A stretch of DNA of 64,000 nt from Clostridiales bacterium (GCA_018335855.1 JAGXRM010000026.1:1-64000), one strand, 5' to 3'; counted from the stretch's first letter, positions 17,304 to 26,399 are shown. Notes: generated by a model not told the origin, from the sequence alone. A program made the numbers and translations.

Positions 17304-17344
17304 CTGAATAGTTGTCAAGGTTGGCTAGAGGAGGCTGATTCCGG

Positions 17345-18793
17345 ATGCTTGATTACGACCTAGCTTCAGTGCAAGAGGCAAGAAATTTGGCAAGGATTGC
17401 TTCGGAAGCACAAAAATGGCTCGACGAAATTTCTCAGCAAGAAGCAGACAGACTTGTTTATGCCCTCGTTCAGGCGGCCGATGTCAATGCTAAACGTTTA
17501 GCACGTATGGCTGTGGAAGAAACAGGATTTGGTATCTATCAAGATAAAGTTATAAAAAACCAGTTTGCCTCGAGGAACGTCTGGTCATCTGTTAAAGATG
17601 TGAAGACTGTCGGAGTTATCTATGAGGACAGAGATAAGAAAATAGTAGAAATAGCCGTCCCGGTCGGGGTGATTATGGGGTTAGTTCCATCAACTAATCC
17701 TACTTCAACAGTAATTTATAAAGCGATAATTTCCCTAAAGTCAAGGAACGCCATTATTTTTTCACCTCATCCCTCAGCGGCTAAATGTACTTTTGCTGCG
17801 GCACAGGTTATGCAGGAAGCTGCTGTTAATGCCGGTGCGCCAGGAGGGGTAATAGGATGCCTTAGTAAGGTCACAATGGAAGCAACCGAATCTTTGATGC
17901 GCGATCAAAATGTTTCATTGATACTGGCGACAGGCGGTAGCGGCATGGTAAAAGCGGCCTACAGTGTCGGAAAACCTGCTCTGGGTGTTGGACCCGGTAA
18001 CGTACCTGCTTTTATTGAGCGTAGTGCCGATATTAAACAGTCTGTTGCTAATATTTTGAGAGGAAAATGTTTTGACAATGGAACCATTTGTGCTTCAGAG
18101 CAGGCAGTAGTAACTGAAGAGTGTATTAAAGAGCAGGTAATGGATGAGTTCAGGGCTCAGGGTGGATATTTCCTAAGCCAAAAAGAAGTAAAGCAGGTTT
18201 GTGGTTTTTTGTTTGATGACCGGGGCGGAATGAATGCTGCCTCTGTGGGAAAGAGCCCGGAGGTAATTGCGCAACAGGCAGGTATCGAGATACCTGCGGG
18301 TACAAAAGTACTTATTGGCGAACAGGAAGGCGTAGGCGTAGCATACCCTCTATCCAGGGAAAAACTTACTACAGTTCTGGCGTTCTATACAGAAAAAGAC
18401 TGGCATGCTGCCTGTACACGTTGTATCGAGTTGTTGAATGAGGGGGGTATAGGGCATACCCTGGTAATCCATTCTCAGAACGAGGATGTTATCAGAGAAT
18501 TTGCCCTAAAGAAACCAGTGTTTCGTATTCTTGTAAATACGCCTTCATCCTTAGGTGGAATTGGTTATACTACCGGCCTGGTTCCTGCATTAACGTTAGG
18601 AAGTGGTACTTGGGGCGGAAGTGCCACATCTGACAATGTCTCACCTCTAAACCTTATTAATCGTAAACGGTTAGCGTATCACCTTGAAAATAGTATGGAG
18701 CAGGTGTCATCATCTCATGGCCAAGCGGTACTCTCTGTGTCAAACCATGAATTAGAGACAATTATAAAGAGAGTTATATCCCGTCTGGCATAG
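17345..18793 (+). CDS. eutE: EutE/PduP, CoA-acylating acetaldehyde dehydrogenase
   Basis: 482 residues. Opens with an amphipathic helix (YDLASVQEARNLARIASEAQ) able to act as an encapsulation peptide. The NAD fold has GLVPSTNPTSTVI, and the active-site Cys is in DNGTICASEQ. The C-terminal tail (SNHELETIIKRVISRLA) is another amphipathic helix. It oxidises toxic acetaldehyde to acetyl-CoA inside the compartment. The ribosome binding site is AGAGGAGG. It is the only aldehyde-handling enzyme in the locus. Confidence 0.94.
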   Translation: MLDYDLASVQEARNLARIASEAQKWLDEISQQEADRLVYALVQAADVNAKRLARMAVEETGFGIYQDKVIKNQFASRNVWSSVKDVKTVGVIYEDRDKKIVEIAVPVGVIMGLVPSTNPTSTVIYKAIISLKSRNAIIFSPHPSAAKCTFAAAQVMQEAAVNAGAPGGVIGCLSKVTMEATESLMRDQNVSLILATGGSGMVKAAYSVGKPALGVGPGNVPAFIERSADIKQSVANILRGKCFDNGTICASEQAVVTEECIKEQVMDEFRAQGGYFLSQKEVKQVCGFLFDDRGGMNAASVGKSPEVIAQQAGIEIPAGTKVLIGEQEGVGVAYPLSREKLTTVLAFYTEKDWHAACTRCIELLNEGGIGHTLVIHSQNEDVIREFALKKPVFRILVNTPSSLGGIGYTTGLVPALTLGSGTWGGSATSDNVSPLNLINRKRLAYHLENSMEQVSSSHGQAVLSVSNHELETIIKRVISRLA

Positions 18794-18847
18794 TAAAGTT
18801 ACTGCAGAAGAGCATTACAAAAATGTATTATAGGGGATGATTTATTA

Positions 18848-19468
18848 ATGGCGGAACTTAGGGCGTATGTTTATATTGATAGAATGCAAGCCCAATATGC
18901 AGCTTATGTAGGAACTGTAATTCGTGGGGATACGCCTGTTGAGGGCATGGCGGAACTGTATATAGAAATAGCACCGGGCATTGAAATATTTAGGACAATA
19001 GATGTAGCACTTAAAGCAGCTGAGGTAAGGCCGGCTTCTCTGGTTATTGAAAGAGAGTTCGGTATGATGGAAATTCATGGGTGGGAACAATCGGCTGTTC
19101 TTACCGCAGGCCAGGCCGTTTTACAATATCTGGGACTGCAGGAAAGTGATCGTCTTAAACCTAATGTGGTCTCTGCCCAGATTATTAGCAATATTGACCC
19201 GTATCAGGCTCAGTTAATTAACAGGTTTAAAAATGGAAGCATGATGCTTGGTGGCCAGGCACTTTATATTCTGGAAGTCTTTCCGGCTGCTTATGCAGTA
19301 CTTGCCGCAAACGAAGCTGAGAAAGCAGTTGGTATAAATATTGTCGATATAAGAAATGTCGGTCGTTTTGGCAGGCTATTTATATCGGGTACGGAGGCAG
19401 AGGTATTGGCCGCTAAAGAAGCATCCATTATTGCAATTGAATCTTTGACCGGAGCGGAAGGGAAATAA
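18848..19468 (+). CDS. Tandem BMC-domain shell protein, divergent
   Basis: 206 residues with two BMC-like repeats. The first is at about 32-95 (MAELYIEIAPGIEIFRTIDV, AALKAAEV-type helix, REFGMMEIHG). The second is at about 135-200 (ALYILEVFPAAYAVLAANEA, FGRLFISGTEAEVLAAKEAS). Neither has the IGGG-type pore loop of EutM. It is not EutL and not the PduT-like protein, so the locus encodes a third trimeric tile. It lies between eutE and eutT, and its pore specificity is unknown. Confidence 0.75.
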   Translation: MAELRAYVYIDRMQAQYAAYVGTVIRGDTPVEGMAELYIEIAPGIEIFRTIDVALKAAEVRPASLVIEREFGMMEIHGWEQSAVLTAGQAVLQYLGLQESDRLKPNVVSAQIISNIDPYQAQLINRFKNGSMMLGGQALYILEVFPAAYAVLAANEAEKAVGINIVDIRNVGRFGRLFISGTEAEVLAAKEASIIAIESLTGAEGK

Positions 19469-19487
19469 GAAAGAAAGGGTGGATGGT

Positions 19488-20240
19488 ATGGAAGTATTAA
19501 CAGAAGGTGCGCTGCGTACTGCATTAAAAAATACAAAACTTAGTAAATACAAGGTAAGAAAAGGTACTATTATAACTCCGTCTGCCCGACAATTTTTAAA
19601 AGAAAAAAATATAGAATTGATTATTGGTGAAGAAAATCATATTAATCAACAAATTTATAATCAAAACGATTCTGAAAAATCAGTTTCTAAACCCAGTTAT
19701 TTATGTGCCTATTGTGGTGATTATTACGAACAAAAGTTAGAGCATATGACACACTTACAGGGAAACAAGCTGGTATATAAAGACCATCCTCGGATTAAGT
19801 TCAGGGGAAAACTGGATAGTTTGCAGGCAAAAATACTGGAAGTTCAATTTATGGCTTCCAGGATAAAGGCTGAGAAACTTGTAACTGATTTGGAAGAAGT
19901 CTTACAATTTGTACGAAACATGGTTCGGGCAGAAGTTCTGGAAGAAAACTTGTCACAAACAAAGTTGTTCGGACTTGAGGAGCAAGAGCTAAGAACTTTG
20001 TCCCATAATCCAAGTCTCTATTTTAAAATAGCTCATATTACACCAACCTATGATATGGGTGAAATACTTGTTGGGTTAAATTCTTTAAGAACAGCTGTCA
20101 GAGAAACAGAAATAGGAGGTATAAAAACTTTTCGTAAGCATGAAGTAATTGAAAGGCAGGATATTATTCAGGCTCTAAACCGCCTAAGCAGTGCTGTATA
20201 CATAATGATGTTGCGATGGCAAACACGATTTTATAAATGA
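19488..20240 (+). CDS. eutT: EutT, cobalamin adenosyltransferase
   Basis: 250 residues from ATG 19488 (AAAGGGTGG upstream). The N-terminal segment (LTEGALRTALKNTKLSKYKV, ITPSARQFLKEKNIEL) is typical of EutT. A Cys pair in YLCAYCGDYYEQK, at the position of the metal-binding motif, follows. The C-terminal four-helix-bundle domain (about 95-250) ends SSAVYIMMLRWQTR. It makes adenosylcobalamin for EutBC from cob(I)alamin, the product expected from the PduS-like reductase. Confidence 0.88.
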   Translation: MEVLTEGALRTALKNTKLSKYKVRKGTIITPSARQFLKEKNIELIIGEENHINQQIYNQNDSEKSVSKPSYLCAYCGDYYEQKLEHMTHLQGNKLVYKDHPRIKFRGKLDSLQAKILEVQFMASRIKAEKLVTDLEEVLQFVRNMVRAEVLEENLSQTKLFGLEEQELRTLSHNPSLYFKIAHITPTYDMGEILVGLNSLRTAVRETEIGGIKTFRKHEVIERQDIIQALNRLSSAVYIMMLRWQTRFYK

Positions 20241-20403
20241 GATGGGGTGACTACCAGTGCAATAGAATTATTCTTAACAGAAAGGAGTTGTTTGCCAAGG
20301 AAAGAATGAGGCAGAAAGCCGGGAATCGTTTAATCATCATTCTTAACTCTCTATTAAGGGCGACCACGAAATCGCTTGATTAATTTCTACGAGGAGGAAG
20401 AAT
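20241..20403 (+). promoter_or_regulatory. Structured gap before eutH
   Basis: The 163-base gap has no supported gene. It holds several small inverted repeats: CTTAA/TTAAG (20343-20359), GCGA/TCGC around CCACGAAA (near 20360-20375), and AAGAATGA/TCATTCTT. The last small hairpin lacks the A1 of the ANTAR loop and no terminator is visible, so an EutV site is only a possibility. The eutH ribosome binding site GAGGAGGAAG sits at 20391-20400. Confidence 0.3.
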
Positions 20404-21522
20404 ATGAATATCAATGATATAATTGTTTACATCATGGTGTTCTTTATGATTGTGGGAGCACTTGACAAAATTATGGATAATAAGTATGGCTACGGAGAAA
20501 AATTTGACGAAGGCTTTATGGCTTTGGGTTCGCTTGCTATTGCAATGGTAGGAGTTGTTTCTCTTGCACCAGTACTTGCAAATATCCTGAAGCCTGTTGT
20601 TGTCCCTATCTATACTGCGCTAGGTGCAGACCCCGCCATGTTTGCTACCACACTATTGGCTAATGACATGGGTGGTTATCCACTTGCTATGGAACTTGCA
20701 CTTACTCCGGAGGCAGGTTTATTTGCAGGATTAATTTTGGGAGCTATGATGGGACCGACAATCGTTTTTTCTATTCCGGTTGCCCTTGGGATAATTAAAA
20801 AAAATGATCATAAATATCTGGCAAAAGGTATTCTGGCAGGAATGATTACCATCCCTATTGGTTGTTTTGCAGGGGGGTTGGTAGCCGGGTTTAGTATTCC
20901 CATGATCTTAAGTAATTTAGTGCCAATAATAATCGTGTCTTTACTTATAGCATTAGGCCTTTGGAAAATTCCCGACAAGATGATTAATGGATTTACTAAG
21001 TTTGGAAGAGGTGTAGTAATTGTTATAACAATAGGGACTGCTGCTATTGTTTTTGAGACTTTAACGGGAATTGTAATTATTCCTGGAATGGCACCTGTCT
21101 GGGATGGTATTGAGATTATAGGGGCTATCGCCATAATGTTAATCGGGGCTTTTCCAATGGTTCATTTTATTACACAAGCCTTTAAGAACCCACTAATGAA
21201 AATGGGTAGAATGCTGGGAATGGGTGATATTGCAGCTGCAGGTATGGTGGCTACTCTCGCAAATAATATTCCGATGTTTGGCATGATGAAAGATATGGAT
21301 GAAAGAGGTAAAGTAATTAATGTCGCCTTTGCTGTCAGTGCTGCTTTTGTATTTGGAGACCACTTGGGCTTTACAGCAGGTGTGAATAGGGATTTGATAT
21401 TTGCTATGGTTGTGGGGAAGCTGGTGGCCGGAGTTACAGCCGTTGCTCTGGCTGCCATGATTACACCTAAGGTTTCAATTATGACAACCGAAAGCAAGGC
21501 ACAAAATTTAGCAACCAGCTAA
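20404..21522 (+). CDS. eutH: EutH, ethanolamine permease
   Basis: 372 residues with about ten hydrophobic membrane segments. EutH family signatures are GALDKIMDNKYGYGEKFDEG near the N-terminus, LLANDMGGYPLAMELAL, and GDHLGFTAGVNRDLI near the C-terminus. It brings ethanolamine into the cell by a route important at low concentration or low pH. It is the last gene of the locus before the terminator at 21630. Confidence 0.96.
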   Translation: MNINDIIVYIMVFFMIVGALDKIMDNKYGYGEKFDEGFMALGSLAIAMVGVVSLAPVLANILKPVVVPIYTALGADPAMFATTLLANDMGGYPLAMELALTPEAGLFAGLILGAMMGPTIVFSIPVALGIIKKNDHKYLAKGILAGMITIPIGCFAGGLVAGFSIPMILSNLVPIIIVSLLIALGLWKIPDKMINGFTKFGRGVVIVITIGTAAIVFETLTGIVIIPGMAPVWDGIEIIGAIAIMLIGAFPMVHFITQAFKNPLMKMGRMLGMGDIAAAGMVATLANNIPMFGMMKDMDERGKVINVAFAVSAAFVFGDHLGFTAGVNRDLIFAMVVGKLVAGVTAVALAAMITPKVSIMTTESKAQNLATS

Positions 21523-21523
21523 A

Positions 21524-21625
21524 CCTTGTATCATCGTAGTCGACTGTTACGACATATTAAATTTTGGTCAGATTAACAGACTTCCTGATGCAATTAAAGA
21601 TCAGATAATTAATGAGGCAATATAG
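21524..21625 (+). pseudogene. Short coding-like remnant after eutH
   Basis: A frame without a start codon, ending at TAG 21623-21625, reads CIIVVDCYDILNFGQINRLP and continues to INEAI. It looks like the C-terminus of a protein. The family is not recognised. It may be a gene end left by rearrangement behind the eut operon. Confidence 0.3.
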
Positions 21626-21629
21626 CTAT

Positions 21630-21664
21630 GAAAGCCTTGACGAAGAGTTCGTCAGGGCTTTATT
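21630..21664 (+). terminator. Intrinsic terminator of the eut operon
   Basis: The stem AAAGCCTTGACGAA pairs with TTCGTCAGGGCTTT around GAG, followed by ATTTTG. Confidence 0.85.
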
Positions 21665-21835
21665 TTGAATACTATGTAAATATCTGCACAGGCTAATGAT
21701 AGTTGAGATGAATAACCGTTTAATTAATGTCTTCATCGCTGAATTGTTGGTGGAGTGTCGCTATGATATGCTGAATCAGTTTGTCTATACTTAAGTTACC
21801 CACAAGTCAACAACGTAGAGAAAGGATTTGAAAAA

Positions 21836-22813
21836 ATGGTATTTGGTACTCGTAGAAAAACAGAAACAGCCCAACAAATACTTAATGTTCAGGAAGTATA
21901 TGCTCTCTGGGATTTACTTAAGGCAAAGTATAACCAGTCAGAACACATGAATATTTATACCAATTTAGCTCACGACACAGAGTTTAAAGCTCTATTGACA
22001 AAAATGCTAAAAACTGAACGTAATGAAACTATGGAACTAGAGAACCAGTTTCGCAAATATAAAATAGAGTCACCAAGTCCAGTACGCAAGGACGTAAAAA
22101 CATCTGTTAATACAGAGATTCTTACAGATGAATTTATGGCTGGTATAATCCTGTTCCTTAATCAGGAATTGCTTGAATTAGGACTTCGGGGTTTTCGTTC
22201 ATCAACTACTAACGACTCTATTCGTGACTATTTCCTGAACTTCACAAAAAAAATCATTTTTCTTCATGATGATTTAATAAAATATCTTAAATTAAAAGGG
22301 TGGGTGGATCCAGCCCCTTCTTATCCAAATATACCGTCAACTTCGTCCGAAAAAATCAACGTGGGGGAAGTGTTTAATCTGTGGGATCATCTTACATACC
22401 GCTACACTACCGTTGAAATAACTGAAATTTATAATGTTTTAGCACAAGATGGCGATTTCAAACTGTTATTGACAAGGGGCATTCAAGGTATTTTGAATAA
22501 AGAAATAGTAAGACTAGAGGGTGAATTAACATCCTTTGGCATCCCTTTTCCCAAACAATCTAAACGGATATATGAACATTTGGGTACAGTAGAAATTTCT
22601 GATGAATCTATGTTCAAGCAACTCCATTCAGGGATACAATCTGCGACGGGTGTTCATGCTCAATCCTTAAAGCAAAGTTCAACGAATGACCGGGTAAGAA
22701 AGATATTTAATGATTTGTTACTATCTGAAATGAATGTTTTGGACAATATTATAAAGTATGGCAAGGTAAAAGGTTGGATTCAACCAATACCATCCTTTAA
22801 TGCTGTAAAGTAA
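21836..22813 (+). CDS. Twin DUF3231 protein (spore-associated, ferritin-like)
   Basis: 325 residues made of two repeats of about 160: NVQEVYALWDLLKAKYN ... SSTTNDSIRDYF ... LKGWVDPAPSYPN, then NVGEVFNLWDHLTYRYT ... SSTNDRVRKIF ... VKGWIQPIPSFN. DUF3231 proteins occur in spore formers, and some are coat or forespore proteins. Their function is unknown. The ribosome binding site is GAGAAAGGA. The gene is single. Confidence 0.85.
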   Translation: MVFGTRRKTETAQQILNVQEVYALWDLLKAKYNQSEHMNIYTNLAHDTEFKALLTKMLKTERNETMELENQFRKYKIESPSPVRKDVKTSVNTEILTDEFMAGIILFLNQELLELGLRGFRSSTTNDSIRDYFLNFTKKIIFLHDDLIKYLKLKGWVDPAPSYPNIPSTSSEKINVGEVFNLWDHLTYRYTTVEITEIYNVLAQDGDFKLLLTRGIQGILNKEIVRLEGELTSFGIPFPKQSKRIYEHLGTVEISDESMFKQLHSGIQSATGVHAQSLKQSSTNDRVRKIFNDLLLSEMNVLDNIIKYGKVKGWIQPIPSFNAVK

Positions 22814-22815
22814 AA

Positions 22816-23256
22816 TCACACTCTTGTGTGCAGACGGAGCATTATTTTATAAATTATCCGATAGTCCCTCTGACGCACACGGTATCGCTCCTGGGCCGAG
22901 AATTTTTCACAACTGGCAGGTCGCGGGTCGTTGCGCAACGCTTCAATACGCTCAAGGATTCTTTTGACATCTTTATTCGGCAAGTGCTGGAAATCCTTGG
23001 CTACGGACTCCTTAAAGAGAATCTCAAAGCTTGCCATCGGCTCTGAGTTCTTAAGCAGCACTTCGTAACTTAGGGTAGGTTCGGCAATCCGTTCTTCGAA
23101 AGCGGCCAAATCCTCCTGGTCCTCACGGAGGGCATGCGGCACAGCCTCATTTACCAGATCAGATAAAGAGCGGTTCGTCACAGCCGCTTTCAAACGCAAA
23201 GCTCTGTAGATTTCCGGCTTGAAATACACTGTGGAACGCTTGGTGGCTTCACTCAT
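22816..23256 (-). pseudogene. RHH antitoxin fused to a truncated RelE toxin
   Basis: One 146-residue frame joins two usually separate genes. Residues 1-70 are a ribbon-helix-helix antitoxin (KRSTVYFKPEIYRALRLKAA). From MASFEILFKESVAKDFQHLP onward it is a RelE-type toxin. The antitoxin stop is lost (reads LLKNSEPMASFE). The toxin stops after RVRQRDYRIIYKI, before the final strand that usually ends near VGHRxxVYR. It reads well from ATG behind AAGAGGTGA. The toxin half is probably inactive. GC content is higher than in the flanks, suggesting transfer. Confidence 0.8.
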
Positions 23257-23562
23257 TAAGAAATCACCTCTTGGCTTCCATTATAGCATTATGACGTCAA
23301 AACATTACTTCTTACTTTGTGTTTAAACTGTGATAACGTGAATTGCAAAAGTAAATTCCACCCATCTATTAGCAAACCAAGAGGTAAAATGAAGCTCCTA
23401 TCAGTGTCAGTGAGACTTGTAGTTCTAAGGTTATTATGATATAGTAAATTATGGGAGTTTATCTGAGTGTGGTCTCTATAGGCTGAGTTGGCACACAAAA
23501 ATGCACACAATAAATGAACCACAAGTTTACCTATTAGAAAATAATTCTGGGGGGTGCCTCTA

Positions 23563-23958
23563 GTGGATAGTTTTGATAGAGGAGTTTCATACTGGGTCGA
23601 TATAGCCGAGTATGATTTGGAAACCGCAGAAGCGATGTTGATAACTAAAAGATATCTGTATGTGGGGTTTATGTGTCATCAGACGATAGAAAAGCTCCTT
23701 AAAGGATATTTTGTAAATGCTCTAAATGATACACCACCATATACTCACAACCTGTCTCGCTTGGCTATCCAGGCTAAAATTTATGACATATTAAATGAGG
23801 AGCAGAAGGATTTTTTAGATACATTGGAGCCTCTAAATATTGAAGCGCGGTATCCTACGGTTAAGGATACGGTACTTAAGTCTTTAAATCAAGCAAGATG
23901 CGAGGAATTGATTAGAAAGACAAAGGAGCTATCGCAATGGATAAAGACTCAGTTATAA
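23563..23958 (+). CDS. HEPN-domain protein of a HEPN-MNT pair
   Basis: 131 residues from GTG 23563 (CTGGGGGGTG upstream). An all-helical HEPN domain with WVDIAEYDLETAEAML, VGFMCHQTIEKLLKGYF and TPPYTHNLSRLA. HEPN proteins paired with minimal nucleotidyltransferases form toxin-antitoxin systems in which HEPN is often an RNase and the MNT partner AMPylates it. The gene overlaps the next by 22 bases, so the pair is co-translated. Confidence 0.85.
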   Translation: MDSFDRGVSYWVDIAEYDLETAEAMLITKRYLYVGFMCHQTIEKLLKGYFVNALNDTPPYTHNLSRLAIQAKIYDILNEEQKDFLDTLEPLNIEARYPTVKDTVLKSLNQARCEELIRKTKELSQWIKTQL

Positions 23959-24251
23959 CCTTAGCGAAAAAGTACTCTGAATTGGTTAGTAAACATATGC
24001 CTGTAAAGCAGGTAGTGTTGTATGGATCGTATGCAAAAAATTCAGCAGGCCCGAACTCAGATATTGACATAGCCGTTATCGTAGAAAAGTTAGAAGGTGA
24101 TTATTTAGATACACATGCCAGATTATTTAAACTTCGCCGTACAATCGATTTCCGTATCGAACCTGTACTAATCGAACAAGGTGAAGATATCAGTGGATTT
24201 CTCAAGGATATTTTGGACAAGGGTCATATTGTATACTCATCAGCTATGTAG
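23937..24251 (+). CDS. MNT-domain nucleotidyltransferase antitoxin
   Basis: 104 residues with the polymerase-beta-like motif VVLYGSYAKNSAGPNSDIDI: GS, then the metal-binding Asp pair in SDIDIAV. A third acidic position is in IDFRIEPVLIE. Minimal nucleotidyltransferases of this type silence the adjacent HEPN toxin. The start at ATG 23937 lies inside the HEPN gene. Confidence 0.88.
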   Translation: MDKDSVITLAKKYSELVSKHMPVKQVVLYGSYAKNSAGPNSDIDIAVIVEKLEGDYLDTHARLFKLRRTIDFRIEPVLIEQGEDISGFLKDILDKGHIVYSSAM

Positions 24252-24618
24252 CAAATAATTGCATTACAATTGAAAGCTAACAAAAAGGCTCTTTCGCCAC
24301 TTAATGTTCTAGTGCGACCCTTGGTATTGAGCTGTCACCGTCTTGGATAGTTACAGTGCCAATGTATTGAGTCAAATAGGTGAAGGCATGTTGTAAATTT
24401 TTTGTGTAATGTAATATGTTGCCTTATTTCATAACTTTTTGCATTTTTCTTTAAAAATAGGTATATTTTGTTATTGCAATGCGCTACTGTTAGAGGCTCA
24501 AGTCCTTTCGCTAACACCCCGGATTGCTATCCCCTATAAGATAATAAGCGTACTGACTCTTTCCTTTTGGAGAGAGCCATTTTCTAAAAGCCCGTACCGC
24601 TCTGTTAACAACAAAAAT
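24252..24618. other. Intergenic with a possible tRNA 3 prime-half scar
   Basis: No gene is supported. At 24490-24518, TTAGAGGCTCAAGTCC followed by CGCTAACACC resembles a T arm plus acceptor end of a tRNA, without any 5 prime half. The rest is AT-rich. Confidence 0.3.
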
Positions 24619-24656
24619 ACCGCCAGCATCATTATCTTAGCTGAGCGGTGTTTTTA
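24619..24656 (+). terminator. Terminator-like hairpin after the HEPN-MNT region
   Basis: ACCGCCAGC pairs with GCTGAGCGGT (imperfect), followed by GTTTTTAT. Confidence 0.55.
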
Positions 24657-24756
24657 TGTTAGCATAACCTACCCACTAGAATGCACTTTGTGTACTTCAG
24701 ATTGGAAGATAGTTAATTTGAACAGAATTCAAGAAAATTGATCTCCGCGTCGTGTT

Positions 24757-26190
24757 CTATTCTATTCTATTACGTACTTTACGGAGGACTGCAATTATCA
24801 GCAGAAGTATAGCTATGATAAGGGGTAGGGCGTTATTTGTAGAAGTAGAGACAATAGGTTTACTATCAATATCACTGGATGTGCCCAATATCTCTATTTC
24901 ATCGAAGTTGCTTTCTATTGTATCTTCTGGAATGTTTTCCGTAAAAGTACTTTTATCATCGTTCACTGTATCATCGCTTTTTACAATCTCATCTTCGCTC
25001 GCTGGAGGATCATGTCTGACTACAATCTCTTCAACCTTAACTTTATTACCAGCAATAGTTTCCTCACGATCTGTACCAGTATTCGGTTGTATATCAGAGA
25101 CTTTTTCCTCAATGGGTGATGGTTCAGTAACGGGCATTTTAGGTGCGGAAATAACTTCGCTGTCAGAGTCCGGAGGCAAAGTACGAATAGTTTCTACAGT
25201 TTCCTGTGCATACCGGCGCGCTCCCCAATAGTTACTTGCATAGTTTCCTTCGGTAATCGAATCGAATTTTATCTCAGAACTGCTATTGGGTGCGTGAATC
25301 ATTGTCCCATCACCAATATACAAGCCAACATGGTAAATCCTACTTCCATTATGAAAAAAGACCAAATCTCCAGGTAACAAGTCATTTTTATTGACTGGCA
25401 TACCCTCGTTAAATTGTTCGCTAGCATCCCGTGATATATTAATTCCCTGTGATTGATAGAGCCGTAAAGTGAACCCAGAGCAGTCATATCCATAGGCAGC
25501 GGTTCCTCCCCAGATATAGCCCAGGCCTTGAAACTTCAAAGATTCTTCTACGATTCCAGTCTTGGAAAATGACAGTTCTTGAATTTTCTTCACATCACTG
25601 CGAGATATATAACCTACATTACCATCTGGAAGGCTGACGGTAACAATATTATTATTTTCCGCAATGAGGGGCAATGTCACCATATAACTTGTTTCTTGGA
25701 TTTTTTTCGTTAAAGCCATATCTGAATATATGAAAGAGAAAGGTTTATGAACCGCCACAAGCGGTGCACTACGCATATTTTTTATGTATGCGTCATTCGT
25801 TATAACATGATGACTAGGAACCCATCCAGGATAGCCATATGAATTTTTTACTGTTCTATGATTAACAGCCGCTATTTTAATCCAGTCACCCCGTTGCTCA
25901 AGGATAATAACCTGTTCTCCAAACAGGAGCATGGTCTCAACTTTACCAACTAACCACTGCCGCATTGCAGAGTTCATTCCATTCGCCCATGCTCTGGGGT
26001 TATTATTCTCAGATAAAATTAGGGAGTCATAATCCCTTAATTGCCCGGGTTGAACCCAAACCATGGTTGCGGGAACTTTAATAGCACCAAAACTTATTTC
26101 GCTAGCCATCGAATCTCCTACTTGAAGGTCTAAAAGAAAAGTTGTAACGAGAACCAGGATACCAAGTACGATAATAATTTTTTTATACAT
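24757..26190 (-). CDS. SH3b-NlpC/P60 endopeptidase with C-terminal membrane anchor
   Basis: 477 residues. An N-terminal signal peptide or anchor (KKIIIVLGILVLVTTFLL) is followed by SH3-like regions (about 45-215). The NlpC/P60 domain (about 225-335) has Cys in AYGYDCSGFT, His in YHVGLYIGDG and a polar third residue in IHAPN. An acidic, disordered stretch (about 340-450) leads to a C-terminal membrane helix and a basic tail (RKVRNRIE). Such enzymes cut gamma-D-glutamyl-diaminoacid bonds in peptidoglycan stems (YkfC-like). The C-terminal anchor would hold it on the outer face of the membrane. Confidence 0.88.
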   Translation of the reverse strand: MYKKIIIVLGILVLVTTFLLDLQVGDSMASEISFGAIKVPATMVWVQPGQLRDYDSLILSENNNPRAWANGMNSAMRQWLVGKVETMLLFGEQVIILEQRGDWIKIAAVNHRTVKNSYGYPGWVPSHHVITNDAYIKNMRSAPLVAVHKPFSFIYSDMALTKKIQETSYMVTLPLIAENNNIVTVSLPDGNVGYISRSDVKKIQELSFSKTGIVEESLKFQGLGYIWGGTAAYGYDCSGFTLRLYQSQGINISRDASEQFNEGMPVNKNDLLPGDLVFFHNGSRIYHVGLYIGDGTMIHAPNSSSEIKFDSITEGNYASNYWGARRYAQETVETIRTLPPDSDSEVISAPKMPVTEPSPIEEKVSDIQPNTGTDREETIAGNKVKVEEIVVRHDPPASEDEIVKSDDTVNDDKSTFTENIPEDTIESNFDEIEILGTSSDIDSKPIVSTSTNNALPLIIAILLLIIAVLRKVRNRIE

Positions 26191-26361
26191 AATACACCTC
26201 TTGACCTAGGACTATCTTGTTGCTAACTTAGAGACACATTTATTGTGAATAGCATTATTCAACCAACCAACCTGTTTCACCTGTAAAATACATCTTGGAA
26301 AGTTCTGTCTTTATGGCCAGAACCCTGAAACTAAAGGCTCTCTGTCATCTTTTTTGATTGT

Positions 26362-26399
26362 AAGGACGGTATTCGATTCGGTTATCGAGTACCGTCCTT
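26362..26399 (+). terminator. Strong hairpin next to the intron stub
   Basis: AAGGACGGTA plus TCGA pairs with TCGA plus TACCGTCCTT across an 8-base loop. It sits five bases before the group II intron 5 prime end and is probably the old terminator that was its target. Confidence 0.7.

Noticed and set aside
20343-20380. Possible ANTAR dual hairpin before eutH
   Set aside because: Loops are 7-8 bases, the A1 requirement is not met and no terminator overlaps. It is kept only as a structured gap.
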